Numbered from the stretch's first letter, positions 9,430-18,004 are shown. The stretch: DNA of 59,988 nt from Streptomyces iconiensis (GCF_028657195.3 NZ_JANCPR020000058.1:1-59988), one strand, 5' to 3'. Program-made: numbers and translations. Notes: generated by a model from the sequence alone, not told the origin.

Positions 9430-9735
9430 TCACCAACCCACCCTGAAACAGCGGTTGAGCCCTGTGGGCAAGGCGTCGACGCGGAAGCGTGAACGCGTTG
9501 AACGCGGCAGACGAGACGGCAAGCGCGTATCAGGCGCACGCGTTCCCCACGTCTGTGCCTTGCCTACCGCCCCGAGTCGGCACGCGTCTCGCCGGCGCAG
9601 ATCCAGGTAGGCCCGCAGCCGCACACCTGGCCGGCCCGGGTCCCTCCTGGCGTGGTCCGCGAGAGGCTGATCAGAGATGAACATGTAGCGGAACCGGGGC
9701 TGGTCGTCGTGGACATCGGCCCTCGGAGTGGGCAT
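9430..9735 (-). CDS. Possible small protein upstream of the A-T-R gene, unrecognised
   Basis: The ATG at 9735 is preceded by a good ribosome binding site (AAGGGAAGG, about 6 bases spacing) and opens a 101-residue, Arg-rich frame (RFRYMFISDQPLADHARRD and RLRAYLDLRRRD are the most protein-like parts). The second half looks random, which could mean a frameshifted or decayed gene. It ends 77 bases before the A-T-R start, in the same direction. No family is recognised. Confidence 0.35.
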   Translation of the reverse strand: MPTPRADVHDDQPRFRYMFISDQPLADHARRDPGRPGVRLRAYLDLRRRDACRLGAVGKAQTWGTRAPDTRLPSRLPRSTRSRFRVDALPTGLNRCFRVGW

Positions 9736-10120
9736 GACTACCTTCCCTTGTCGAACCGACGGCCCCGGGGGGGCCGGCTCCGGAGGCACTGACAGACCGC
9801 TGATCAGGGCCATGACCACCGGCCTACCAAACCCATAGGGGCACCCCCCGCCCAACAGAGCAGGGTGGCATCGCAGTCGTCGCGGTACGCGGCGGGTCAG
9901 GTCGTTCTGCGGTGGTCTCGGGCGGCGGACAGCCGAACTGATCGGGGGCTCCAAGGTCGTAGCGCAGCGGTGAGCGGAGGCCCGCCCCCTTTGCTTGGGC
10001 TGGACGGCGTGGGCGCGGACGATGAACACCGTAGGGGTACGCACGGTGTCCGCGAGGGGTTCACATGACCGGGAAGGTGAGCGTTGAGTGTTGCCGTCTG
10101 AAGCAGCGGGGCGGTGCTGG
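9736..10120. other. Intergenic region, no gene seen
   Basis: The stretch between the DUF6461 stop and the small ORF start holds only short or shadow frames. It could contain the promoter for the minus-strand small ORF, A-T-R and DpgC group, but no clear -35/-10 pair or palindrome was found. Confidence 0.4.
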
Positions 10121-11191
10121 TCAGGTCTCTCGCTGTGCCAAGTCGTGCAGACGGTCGAGCAGCCAGAACTCCGCCACGCGCTCGCCTTCACCGGTCATCG
10201 CCGTGGCCAGGGAGCTGACGATGTCTGGCAGATGGTCCCTCGTGGTGGGCAGCTGCGCGACGACGCAGCGTGCCAGGGCGCGGAAGACGGCGGCCTGCCG
10301 GAAGGCGGGGTGGGAGGGACGTTCATGGACCGGGCCGAAGTCATCGAGTTCCTCGCCCCGTAGCGTCTCGAACCGGGCGCGCGCCTTGTCGGCCGCGGCC
10401 GTGAGGTCGTCCCGCAACCGTGCCCTGGTGGTGGCCGGGAGCTCGTGCGCGGCCAGGGCAGCGACGGCCAGGGGGTGTTCGCGCAGGTCCGCGTGGGTCA
10501 GGGCCAGGTCGAGGGCGTGGCGGCGTATCCGTTCCAGCACCGCGGGCCCGAGGTCCGCCAGGTAGCTCACGAAGGGCTCGCGCTCCAGCAGCGGCGAGTC
10601 GCCGTACGCGTGCTGTTTCAGCAGATACTCCGGTACCGGCGTGATCTCCACGGCCCGGTGCGGGCCATCCAGCCAGGCATCGTCGAACCGCGCGCTCGTC
10701 GCGCGCTCGATCGCCGCGAGACCCGCCCCCCACCGGGCACCGGACTCGAAAACCAGGCCCTTCAGCAGGGGCTCCCACGCGTCGGGTCTGGACCCGTACG
10801 GTTCCTCCTCGGGCGCGATCATGTCGAATTCGGAGGCGATCAGCCCGTCCTCGGCCAGGTTCAGCCGGGACACGGCGTTGACGTTCCAAAACGCGCTGAC
10901 GGTCCGGCCGAGACGGGAGAGCGGGCGCAACACCTCCTCCCGGGACCCCTGATAGCCGTTGTTCTCCACGACGACCACGGCCGATCGCGACCGCGAGACC
11001 AGGACCAGTTCCTCCGCGTAATACGCACCGAGCTCCTCCAGTCCCATGGGGCGGGCCGCGCCGGGGTCGCCGCCGAAGATCCGGACCACCGCGTCCTCGT
11101 CCACATCACTACCGTCCACGGCCGTGAACGTGGCCGCCTCCCGAAGCCCTAAGTCAGTGAGGAGTCTGTGGAGTCGCTGAGGAGAAGTCAT
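10121..11191 (-). CDS. DUF6461 family protein
   Basis: A 356-residue protein of unknown function. The N-terminal third carries the features I associate with the DUF6461 family: an acidic segment with GGDPGAARPMGLEEL, then AVVVVENNGYQGSREEVLRPLS and AFWNVNAVSRLNLAEDG. The C-terminal half is helical and Ala/Arg/Leu-rich, like many Streptomyces members that resemble immunity or SUKH-like modules; that comparison is tentative. The ATG at 11191 (MTSPQRLHRLL) is chosen because the earlier in-frame residues look non-coding. The Shine-Dalgarno is weak. A second, shorter family member lies at 16066-16653. Confidence 0.7.
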   Translation of the reverse strand: MTSPQRLHRLLTDLGLREAATFTAVDGSDVDEDAVVRIFGGDPGAARPMGLEELGAYYAEELVLVSRSRSAVVVVENNGYQGSREEVLRPLSRLGRTVSAFWNVNAVSRLNLAEDGLIASEFDMIAPEEEPYGSRPDAWEPLLKGLVFESGARWGAGLAAIERATSARFDDAWLDGPHRAVEITPVPEYLLKQHAYGDSPLLEREPFVSYLADLGPAVLERIRRHALDLALTHADLREHPLAVAALAAHELPATTRARLRDDLTAAADKARARFETLRGEELDDFGPVHERPSHPAFRQAAVFRALARCVVAQLPTTRDHLPDIVSSLATAMTGEGERVAEFWLLDRLHDLAQRET

Positions 11192-11820
11192 GCCAGGGAT
11201 TCTCGCCGCCACCACTGACAGCGAGGCATCCGCTGCGTGCCCGGTCGTTCGGTGGAGATGCTTGGACCGGGTGGATACTCGAAGGTTCGTTCCCATCCGT
11301 GCCGGAAGCCATGGCCTCATCAAGTGAACGGGCATCGTTCAGGGAGTGGTGGTGAGGCTGTCGAGCGGGATGCGTAGTCGCCGTACGGCGCTGTTGGCGG
11401 CGGCGTTCGGGCCGTGTTGCTCCAGCACGTCGCACGCCGGTCGCCGGGTCGAGGACAGTGATCAGGTGCCTCTCCCAGAGGAGAGGGGGTCTCCCGTAGC
11501 GCGGCCCGGAAATGGTGCGGACTCCAGGCGCTCCGGACCAGGCCCTCGGCGAGTACCCGTTCCGCCGAGGTCGGCTCCCAGCGTCGTGCGTCTCGATCGG
11601 GAGGGCGGGGTGAGGCGCCGGTTCCGGTGGTTTCTGGTCGGCGGCGCATGAGGGCAGGGCCTCTCGGGGGCTCAGAGGTTGTTGAAGCCATGAGCTGCGC
11701 CGGGAGGCCCCGTTGTCCCTGTTGTACGCGCCTGCGCCTGCGCCTGCCGGGTTCGACTCGTCCGTTGTGTCGTGCGGTTGCCTCGCTCACCGGTTCGGGA
11801 ACGCCGCCGGTCAGGCCGAG
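11192..11820. other. Decayed region with coding-like fragments
   Basis: No intact gene is present. On the minus strand, short coding-like fragments lie in two frames, for example RVLAEGLVRSAWSPHHFRAA around 11480-11565 and HLITVLDPATGVRR around 11420-11470. They look like one gene broken by a frameshift. I could not assign a family. Confidence 0.35.
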
Positions 11821-11821
11821 C

Positions 11822-12165
11822 GGGTGCGGGTCTACGACCCGGACACGGCGGACGCGGAATGGACCGGGCACGGGCCCGCTTAGCGCGACGGGAACCTATC
11901 TGAGCGGACGGCGGATGCACCGGGCCGCTGGTCACCTGGGCGCACGCGCTGCTGCAGCTGGTGCTGCAGGTCCTCAAGCGAACCGATGACATGCAGGGGT
12001 TCGTGGTACTCCCGCGCTGGTCGGTGGTGGAGAGGGCACTGGGGTGGCTGATGCGCTCACGCCGCCCGGCCCGCGACTACGAGACGCACCGGCAGTGCCG
12101 AAGCGATGATCCCGATCTCGATGAGTACGATCACGACCCGTCGGCCCGCTCGCCGTCGGCAAGCC
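11822..12165 (+). pseudogene. IS5-family transposase remnant with internal deletion
   Basis: Around 11830-11870 the frame reads YDPDTADAEW, which resembles the LTDAEW start of IS5-type transposases. After a stop and a large internal deletion, 11906-12120 reads ADGGCTGPLVTWAHALLQLVLQV, KRTDDMQGFVVLPRW, VERALGWLMRSRRPARDYE, the C-terminal DDE segment with the final Glu region of the same family. Most of the middle of the gene is gone, so the element cannot be active. Confidence 0.75.
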
Positions 12166-12338
12166 GGAACCGCCCCTTCACGTCCTTGACCGACCCAAGG
12201 GCTGTCCCGTGATCCCCGGTGGATCAGCGAGCGGCGTCAGATGCGGTCAATCGCAAGGCAGCGAAGCGTCCTCATAGTGGGTCTGTTCGGATGTTTCGCC
12301 AACGCCGTGAGTGGCCGTAGCTGGCGTCGGGAGCCCGC

Positions 12339-12811
12339 CGGGGGTTGCGGGACAGCCCTTAGCCCCGCGCCACCAGGCGGTTCGCCTTCGAGCGCGCCCC
12401 TTCCCGCTTCGCCGCCGTCTGCTCCGGTCCCCGTGCGCCGGCGAGCTCCGTTCACGTCAACGCGCCGTCCTCGCCCGTGCGTTCACGGTCGGACAGAACC
12501 GCCACGATCCGCTGGTAGTCCACCGACAACGCCGAGACGCCCAGCCCCTCACGCCATACCGGCGCCCCGGACCCTGCCACCACCGGCCCGGCCACCGGCC
12601 GCGGCGGCGAACTCTCCGTGCCGCACTCCTCTGCCCTCGCGGACTCACCGGGCGGGGCGAGCACCTCGCCCGGCGTCTCGCGAGTGATCACGATCCCATG
12701 TGTGGCAGCCTCGGCCAGCAGCCAAGGCCGTACTTCGGGCCGGACGGCCGTCAGCTCGGCGGCAACCGCCGGGAAGGCCGCATCGGCCTGCTTGTCGGAG
12801 GCACAGAACAT
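12339..12811 (-). pseudogene. Hypothetical gene broken by in-frame stops
   Basis: The ATG at 12811 has a strong ribosome binding site (GGGGAGG, 7 bases spacing). A 119-residue frame follows to a TGA at 12452 (MFCASDKQADAAFPAVAAEL ... DYQRIVAVLSDRERTGEDGALT). The same frame continues after the stop with TELAGARGPEQTAAKREG and RSKANRLVARG. This resembles a short helix-turn-helix C-terminus seen in many Streptomyces hypothetical proteins, so the TGA probably replaced a Cys or similar codon. A shortened protein may still be made. Function is unknown. Confidence 0.45.
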
Positions 12812-12868
12812 GGGTGTGCCTCCCCGTTCGTGGCACGCACGCTGCCCGAACATCCCCTCACGATCGCC

Positions 12869-12909
12869 GCGGAGTCTGACCCCTTCGTAGCGGAGTCCGA
12901 CCCTTCGTC
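12869..12909. repeat. Tandem duplication, 21/20 bp, with one-base deletion
   Basis: Two adjacent units, 12869-12889 and 12890-12909, both read GCGGAGTCyGACCC...TTCGT and differ by one substitution and one missing C. The missing base shifts the frame just before the pentapeptide-repeat pseudogene. Confidence 0.7.
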
Positions 12910-13320
12910 ATGGCCGACGGGCAACCGGTGGCGGAACAGGCCCTCGCCGACAGGCCCGACACGACGGTGCGGATCTCCTCGCTGCGCGGGGTGGACGCCG
13001 CCCATCTGGTCCTCGCCGACGTCGACCTGTCGGGGGCCTGTTCACCGGGACCGTGCACCTGGACCAGCTACGCCTGGAGGGCACCTGCTCCTTCGGCCAG
13101 GTCCCGTCCGGCACACACTGGCGGCGCCGACTCCCATACGGTTCACGCCGTTCCCGACCCTCGCCGAGGAACACCACTGGCGCGCGGGCCTGCGGACAGC
13201 AACCCCGGCTGGACCGCGGCGGAATCCAACACCACGCGTGTCGGACCCGCGCAGCTGGTGCCGGTGTACCGGGCGCTGTGCAAGGCGTTCGAGGAGCGCC
13301 ACCGCCGGTCAGCGAAGCAC
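12910..13320 (+). pseudogene. Pentapeptide-repeat protein remnant
   Basis: Pieces of one protein occur in successive frames. At 12950-13035 is VRISSLRGVDAAHLVLADVDLSG (A(D/N)LxG-type pentapeptides). At 13036-13110 is LFTGTVHLDQLRLEGTCSFG, at 13140-13190 FTPFPTLAEEHHWRAGL, and at 13195-13300 GWTAAESNTTRVGPAQLVPVYRALCKAFEE. The order and content match the second half of Streptomyces pentapeptide-repeat membrane proteins. At least three frameshifts separate the pieces, so it is inactive. Confidence 0.72.
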
Positions 13321-13347
13321 CGCACTGGCCAACAAGCACGTGTGAAG

Positions 13348-13375
13348 GAGCACTTCAGTTGGCGAGTGTGCAGGC
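13348..13375 (+). repeat. Left copy of a perfect 28-bp inverted repeat
   Basis: The 28 bases 13348-13375 (starting GAGCACTTCAGTTGGC) recur exactly, in reverse complement, at 14457-14484. Extending outward to 13341 and 14491 gives 35 bases with two mismatches. The pair frames the oxidoreductase gene. Confidence 0.95.
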
Positions 13376-13470
13376 GGCCAGCTTGCGCTGGGATATGGGG
13401 GGGGCGGAGGCTGGTCAGTAGTTCGTACCGGCGGGATGCTCATGGGCAGCCTCACCAACCAGGGGGACCC

Positions 13471-14457
13471 ATGAAGGCCATCGCCCAGGACGCGTACGGC
13501 AGCGCCGACGGCCTGGAACTACGCGACATCGCCCGCCCCGTTCCTCGTGACAAGGAAGTGCTGGTCAAGGTGCGTGCCGCCGGGGTGGACCCGAGCATCC
13601 TGCACCTCATGACGGGCAAGCCCTACATCGCCCGCCTCGCTTTGGGACTCCGCAAGCCCAGGAACCCGGTTCGCGGCTGGGACGTCGCCGGAGTTGTCGA
13701 GACGGTCGGTGCGAAGGTGACGAGTTTCCAACCGGGTGACGAGGTCTTCGGCAGCGGTGACGGCTCGTTCGCCGAGTACACCTGCGCCAGGGCCGACAAG
13801 CTCGCGCCCAGGCCAGGCAACCTCACCTTCGAACAAGCGGCAGCTCTCCCCGTCTCCGGTGTCACCGCCTACCAGGCCCTCAGTGGCAAGGCGCACCCGG
13901 CACCGGAGCAGAAGGTTCTCGTCATCGGCGCCTCCGGCGGCATCGGAACGTACGCCATCCAGCTCGCCGTCTCGTACGGAGCCGAGGTCACCGCCGTCTG
14001 CGGCCCCGGCAAGGCGGACTTCGTCCGGGCCCTCGGTGCCACCGAGGTCATCGACTACACCAGCCAGGAAATCACCGCAGGCAAGCACCTGTTCGACATC
14101 GTCCTCGACGCCGCCGGCAACCGCCCGCTGTCCCTGCTGCGCCGCGTACTCGCTCCCAAGGGCGTCCTGGTCATGGCCGGAGGCGAAGGCGGTGGCGAAT
14201 GGCTGGGTGGCCTGGGCCGCCAGCTGCGCGGCTACGCGCTCTCACCGTTCCTCGGCCAGACGCTGAGCAGCCTGATCGCGGTTGTGCGCCACAAGGACCT
14301 GCTGACCCTCAAGAGGCTCGCCGAGGCCGGCACGATCGCACCGGCCATCGACCGCACCTACCCGTTCTCCGAAGCCGTCTCCGCGATCAAGCACCTGGAG
14401 ACGGGTCACCCCCGAGGCAAGCTCGTCGTGACCATGTCTTCAGCTCCCGCCACCTAG
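13471..14457 (+). CDS. MDR-family NAD(P)-dependent alcohol dehydrogenase / quinone oxidoreductase
   Basis: A 328-residue zinc-independent medium-chain dehydrogenase/reductase. The N-terminal GroES-like domain begins MKAIAQDAYGSADGLELRDI, followed by GWDVAGVVETVG and GDEVFG. The Rossmann domain has VLVIGASGGIGTYAIQLA (about residues 150-168), with GATEVIDY and FDIVLDAAG. Family members reduce quinones, enals or other small carbonyls with NADPH; the substrate cannot be read from sequence. ATG at 13471 follows AGGGGG with 4 bases spacing. The gene sits exactly between two inverted repeats: the right copy begins at the last base of its TAG stop codon, the left copy ends 95 bases before the start. 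This looks like a small mobile gene cassette. Confidence 0.9.
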   Translation: MKAIAQDAYGSADGLELRDIARPVPRDKEVLVKVRAAGVDPSILHLMTGKPYIARLALGLRKPRNPVRGWDVAGVVETVGAKVTSFQPGDEVFGSGDGSFAEYTCARADKLAPRPGNLTFEQAAALPVSGVTAYQALSGKAHPAPEQKVLVIGASGGIGTYAIQLAVSYGAEVTAVCGPGKADFVRALGATEVIDYTSQEITAGKHLFDIVLDAAGNRPLSLLRRVLAPKGVLVMAGGEGGGEWLGGLGRQLRGYALSPFLGQTLSSLIAVVRHKDLLTLKRLAEAGTIAPAIDRTYPFSEAVSAIKHLETGHPRGKLVVTMSSAPAT

Positions 14458-14484
14458 CCTGCACACTCGCCAACTGAAGTGCTC
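14457..14484 (-). repeat. Right copy of the perfect 28-bp inverted repeat
   Basis: Exact reverse complement of 13348-13375. It begins on the final G of the oxidoreductase stop codon. The spacing between the copies is 1081 bases. Confidence 0.95.
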
Positions 14485-14502
14485 AGTCACAACAGTGTGG
14501 CT

Positions 14503-14546
14503 GAGCAGCCCAGTTGGCCACTTCGAGCACCCCAGTTGGCCCTCGC
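14503..14546 (+). repeat. Two tandem 22-bp units related to the inverted repeat
   Basis: GAGCAGCCCAGTTGGC at 14503-14518 and GAGCACCCCAGTTGGC at 14525-14540 repeat with a 22-base period. They match the outer 16 bases of the 28-bp inverted repeat (GAGCACTTCAGTTGGC) at 13/16 and 14/16 positions, in the orientation of the left copy. Confidence 0.75.
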
Positions 14547-14639
14547 ATGGATGATTCGGCGTTGGCCTCGGGGCCCTCGTCGCTACTGCCCAGCACGGTT
14601 CCCGAACAGCGTCGCTGCCGTATGAGCAGCAACGGCGGA

Positions 14640-15128
14640 TTACCGAGACTAGGTCGGTGTCCCGCTCGATGGCGGGCCAGGCGGCGGTGAGTGCCTCGGC
14701 AGCGGTGAGTGCTCGGCAGCGGTGTGGGCGAGGTGGTCGTGCTGGTCAGGGTGAGCGTGTCGCGGGTCGCGCGCTGGATGAGCTGGTGGACGCGCACGGC
14801 GTGGTGCGGGGTTGTCGGGCTGTGGTCGATAGGACTGAGTCGGTGGAGGGCCCGCAGCGCAAGCACGGCGTCTTCGGCTGAGACCTGAGCCGAGGGAGAG
14901 TTGTCGCCCGTGCCGGTTGAGGTGCGGTGCTCGGTGAGGTGTGTGAGGGCGGGTTTCGCAGTGAGGACTGTTGCGGGTATGCCGTTGGGGTCGAGCGGGG
15001 CTGCCAGGTGGAGCTTGGGACGCGCCAAGCCCACCGGGCAGATCTGGTTGGCGCGCTCTATGGACAGAGCCCAGGTGGCAGCCACAGTGACGGTCTGGTC
15101 GTCGGACTCGACCCCGCGCCGGGCTCGA
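14640..15128 (-). pseudogene. NB-ARC/TPR protein fragment (FxSxx-COOH system type)
   Basis: On the minus strand the frame reads VTVAATWALSIERANQICP, NGIPATVLTAKPALTHLTEH, VSAEDAVLALRALHRLSPID, VRVHQLIQRATRDTLT. These segments are typical of the large NB-ARC/tetratricopeptide proteins found with FxSxx-COOH peptides in Streptomyces. Past HQLIQRATRDTLT the frame is lost; a neighbouring frame continues with LTAAWPAIERDTDLV. A tandem duplication with a one-base deletion (14688-14705 and 14706-14722) lies in this stretch. Both ends of the gene are missing. Confidence 0.7.
14688..14722. repeat. Tandem duplication, 18/17 bp, inside the NB-ARC/TPR pseudogene
   Basis: GTGAGTGCCTCGGCAGCG is followed at once by GTGAGTGCTCGGCAGCG, the same unit minus one C. 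The length change is not a multiple of three and helps explain the broken frame. Confidence 0.75.
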
Positions 15129-15129
15129 C

Positions 15130-15732
15130 TCACGGTCCGCGCCAGACGTTGGCGAAGGCCGCCTTCTCGATGGACCGCCTCTGGCGCACGGCCTCCAGCT
15201 CCATCACCGCGTCCTGGACAACGGCCACCACGGTCGTCACCACTTCGTCTTCGAGACCGGGCTCCTCCTCGGGCCGTTCACCGTCGATACCGACGACCGA
15301 GGCGAGGGCGGCCAGGACGGGCTCTTCCTTCCAGCGGTCGGTTGCCCGGCGGTGTGCGGTATCGGCCGGCTCCAGGCGCTCCGGGCCGAAGGGCAACCGG
15401 CCACTGCGCTTCCGCGTCAGCTCGCCGTCCTCCTCCAGGGCGGCCTGATACGCGGCCGAGAGGTCCCGGCCCCGGCGCCAGAGCCAGTCCTCGATCCGTT
15501 CATAGGGTGCCTGCCGGGTGAGCCCCGCCGCGGCCTCGCCCATGAGCCGATCGTCCGGCACCAGCGCTCCACCCGGCACGATGCGGTCGCCGTCCACGGC
15601 GACAGCCCCCGCACCGATGAGATCGAGCAGCTCGGCTCCCGCGAGTGCGAGCGACAAGTCACCCTGTCCCACGGACTGCTGCGGGTCCATGGCGATGATG
15701 AACAGGTCCCTCGCCGTGGTCATGGTGGTCAT
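15130..15732 (-). CDS. GPP34 family phosphoprotein (GOLPH3/VPS74-like)
   Basis: A 200-residue protein beginning MTTMTTARDLFIIAMDPQQ, then LSLALAGAELLDLIGAGAV, DRLMGEAAAGL and PYERIEDWLWRRGRDLSAAYQAALEEDGELT. This is the mainly helical fold shared with eukaryotic GOLPH3/Vps74, whose members bind phosphoinositides; the bacterial role is unknown. Streptomyces often has several copies, some next to regulatory genes. The first ATG at 15732 has GAGGGGAG at 6 bases; the ATG at 15723 is an alternative. It ends two bases from the NB-ARC remnant upstream boundary and appears intact. Confidence 0.85.
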   Translation of the reverse strand: MTTMTTARDLFIIAMDPQQSVGQGDLSLALAGAELLDLIGAGAVAVDGDRIVPGGALVPDDRLMGEAAAGLTRQAPYERIEDWLWRRGRDLSAAYQAALEEDGELTRKRSGRLPFGPERLEPADTAHRRATDRWKEEPVLAALASVVGIDGERPEEEPGLEDEVVTTVVAVVQDAVMELEAVRQRRSIEKAAFANVWRGP

Positions 15733-16065
15733 GAACGACTCCCCTCAAAGACATCGACAAAGGGGCACGCCCCTACCGGACCGGCCCACGTCCGAGGCTG
15801 GCCCCGCGGCGGGGCGGCTGTCACGATCAGTATCGCCCCGCCCGTGCCGTGGAAGCCTTCGCAGGAGGGCGGGTGTTCCGGCGACATCACAACAGCGGGC
15901 CCTCGCCGTGCTGGAGTGGGTGGTGTGCGGCCTGCTGTCCGGCGCCGCCGCAGTGGCGGTGTTGTCGCAGCCGGCCAGAACGGCGGCTGCGGCGGTGCGT
16001 GAGGCGAAGCCGAGGATCAGGGTGCGAGCCTTGCGTGGTTGCGCTGGTCGGGCATGAACGGCTTG
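15733..16065. other. Intergenic region, no gene seen
   Basis: Between the GPP34 start and the DUF6461 stop I find only shadow frames. The part next to 15750 presumably holds the GPP34 promoter. No repeat or RNA gene was recognised. Confidence 0.4.
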
Positions 16066-16653
16066 TCAGTCTCCGAGGTTTTCCGGCGGCGTCGTCGCGG
16101 TCACTGCGGCGGGAAGGCGCCCGGTGAGTATCTGCCGGCGCGGCAGCGACAGCCCGAAGTGCTCCTGTAGGACCTGCAGCGTGATCAGCACCTCGTCCCC
16201 GTGCGATGCGGTGTCGAAGAAGCCGGCCTCTTCCAGGGCGGGGATCAGGAACTCCGTACCGTCGTCCGGGCGTTCGCCGATGTTGAACCACCCGACTGTC
16301 GCACCGTCGCGGTAGTACCAGACCTCCTTGGGCGGGTCGTCGGGCTTCGGCGTGAGGTGCAGCACTTCGACCCCGCCCGCTGACATCGGCGGGTGGGCCC
16401 ACCATGCTTTGGACGACCAGCCTTGCTCGACCGCGAAGGACCAGCCTGCGCATTCCCCGAAACGGGCTATCCGCGCCGGGCCCTCCCGGCCGGTCAGGGA
16501 CTCCGCCTCGTCCATGGTGATCGGGTCGAGGACGCCTGTCGGACCGGCGCCGAGCCGCACGGCGAGATCGTACGGGCTCAAGCCTCGGGCGAACGTGACG
16601 AACAGGTTCGGGCTGTACCAGACATCGGGCAGCCACAGGATGCCGTCAGACAC
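16066..16653 (-). CDS. DUF6461 family protein (short form)
   Basis: A 195-residue single-domain protein with LFVTFARGLSPYDLAVRLG, GECAGWSFAVEQGWSSK, EVLHLTPKPDDPPKEVWYYRDG and VGWFNIGERPDDGTEFLI. This is the pattern of the DUF6461 family, whose function is unknown. GTG at 16653 is supported by AAGGAGA at 5 bases. The longer paralogue at 10121-11191 carries an extra helical C-terminal half. It is monocistronic as far as seen. Confidence 0.78.
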   Translation of the reverse strand: MSDGILWLPDVWYSPNLFVTFARGLSPYDLAVRLGAGPTGVLDPITMDEAESLTGREGPARIARFGECAGWSFAVEQGWSSKAWWAHPPMSAGGVEVLHLTPKPDDPPKEVWYYRDGATVGWFNIGERPDDGTEFLIPALEEAGFFDTASHGDEVLITLQVLQEHFGLSLPRRQILTGRLPAAVTATTPPENLGD

Positions 16654-16939
16654 TCGCTCTCCTTCTGTGTGCGTGAGGGCGCAGCTGGGGCAGGAACAGC
16701 TGCGAACCCGCTACGACGAAGCCATCGCATGCCCCGTCCCCCGAGACTCTCAACTCTCCGTTGCTGCTTGGCAGATCGACCGCATCGGATGTCGTGTCCG
16801 CACGGACTTTCACCGGCAGCCTCTGGCGTGGTCCGCCCACCACGCCCGCCGAACTTACGGAACAGTCATCGGACGTCTGGGAGACCGTCCCAAAGACCCG
16901 GGCTGAGGCGCGGTGGTCTCCGCCAGTGCCGTCATGACC

Positions 16940-18004
16940 TCAGCCGTACTGCGGAGCCGGGGGCTTGGCCGGGCCCAGCCATGCCTTCAGCCACCGGTCG
17001 TAGCTCTTCTGCCAGGCGCCCTCGCCGGCCTTCTCCAGGGTGCCGTTGACCACCCGCAGCAGGTCGTCCGTCCCGTGCTTGACGGCGACGCCGTAGGAGT
17101 CCTTGCCGATCTGCGGCCCGACCAGCCGAGCGCCGTCCTCCTGGGCAGCCAGGCCCGCGGCGAGCCCGCTGTCGGTCAGGACCGCGTCCACCCGGGAAAG
17201 CTGCAGCAGCATCAGGCAGTCCAGGACGCTGGGCCGTCCCCGCATCCATGCGCCGTACTTCTTCTGGCCCTCGCCACTCAGCAGCTCGTAACCGCTGGAG
17301 CCGTAGGCGGTGCACACCGTCTTGCCCTTCAGGGTGCGGTTGAAGCCAGTGATGTCGGAGTAGTCGGGGACCAGGACTCGCTGCCCGGTCTCGAAGTAGG
17401 GGCTGGAGAAGTCCACGGCCGGTTCCTCCGGGGTGCCCTTGAGCGCCCGACAGGTGATCGGCATGGCCTGCACCAGCACATCCACCTCGTCGTGTTCCAA
17501 TGCCTGTTGGCGGCGGTCGACCGGGACGGTGAGGAACTCCACCGCCTCGCGGTCGCCGAGCAGGGAGTCGGCCAGCTGCTTGACCAGGTCGATGTCGAAG
17601 CCCACCAGCTTGCCCTTGGCGTTGCGGTGGCTCCACAGGTTGCTGTTCTGTGCCACCCCGGCGATCAGTTTGCCCCGGTCCTTGATCTTCTTGACGGCCG
17701 CTCCGTTCTGGCTGCCGCTCTTCGGGTCCGGGCTCACCTTGGTGTTGCAGTCACCTCCGGCGGACGTCGGCTGCCGTGGGCCCTGCTCCGGCGCCCCCGC
17801 CTGCGCCCCGGACCGCGCTCCCGCCGTCGGCGCCTGCGGCGATGCGGCGCAGCTGACCGTGGACACCGTCACCAGCGTGACGGCGGCCAGCCATACCGCG
17901 GCCCGCCCCCCGGCCACACGGCGCCGGTCGCGCTGCGGCACGGCATCCCGTGCCGAACCGCCGGACCCAGCACCTGGGTTCCCCACTACTGTCCCCTCCC
18001 TCAT
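16940..18004 (-). CDS. GlnH-like glutamate/glutamine-binding lipoprotein
   Basis: A 354-residue solute-binding protein. A basic N-terminus and hydrophobic stretch lead to the lipobox TVSC (about residue 52), then a Pro/Gly-rich linker, then a family 3 binding domain: RGKLIAGVAQNSNLWSHRN, GFDIDLVKQLADSLLGD, VDVLVQAMPITCRALKG, VDFSSPYFETGQRVLV. In mycobacteria and corynebacteria the homologue GlnH senses aspartate/glutamate outside the membrane and, through the membrane protein GlnX, controls the kinase PknG. Here the gene lies 20 bases downstream of a GlnX-like gene, as in those operons. No pknG follows; the next gene is unrelated. It lacks transporter permease and ATPase partners, which favours the sensory role. 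Confidence 0.85.
   Translation of the reverse strand: MREGTVVGNPGAGSGGSARDAVPQRDRRRVAGGRAAVWLAAVTLVTVSTVSCAASPQAPTAGARSGAQAGAPEQGPRQPTSAGGDCNTKVSPDPKSGSQNGAAVKKIKDRGKLIAGVAQNSNLWSHRNAKGKLVGFDIDLVKQLADSLLGDREAVEFLTVPVDRRQQALEHDEVDVLVQAMPITCRALKGTPEEPAVDFSSPYFETGQRVLVPDYSDITGFNRTLKGKTVCTAYGSSGYELLSGEGQKKYGAWMRGRPSVLDCLMLLQLSRVDAVLTDSGLAAGLAAQEDGARLVGPQIGKDSYGVAVKHGTDDLLRVVNGTLEKAGEGAWQKSYDRWLKAWLGPAKPPAPQYG

Noticed and set aside
7121..9610. An 829-codon plus-strand frame across the A-T-R gene
   Set aside because: Antisense shadow of a high-GC coding gene. Its composition is His/Gln/Arg-rich without any recognisable domain.
16646..16843. Small minus-strand frame upstream of the short DUF6461 gene
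   Set aside because: It overlaps the promoter and start of that gene, has no ribosome binding site and no recognisable content.
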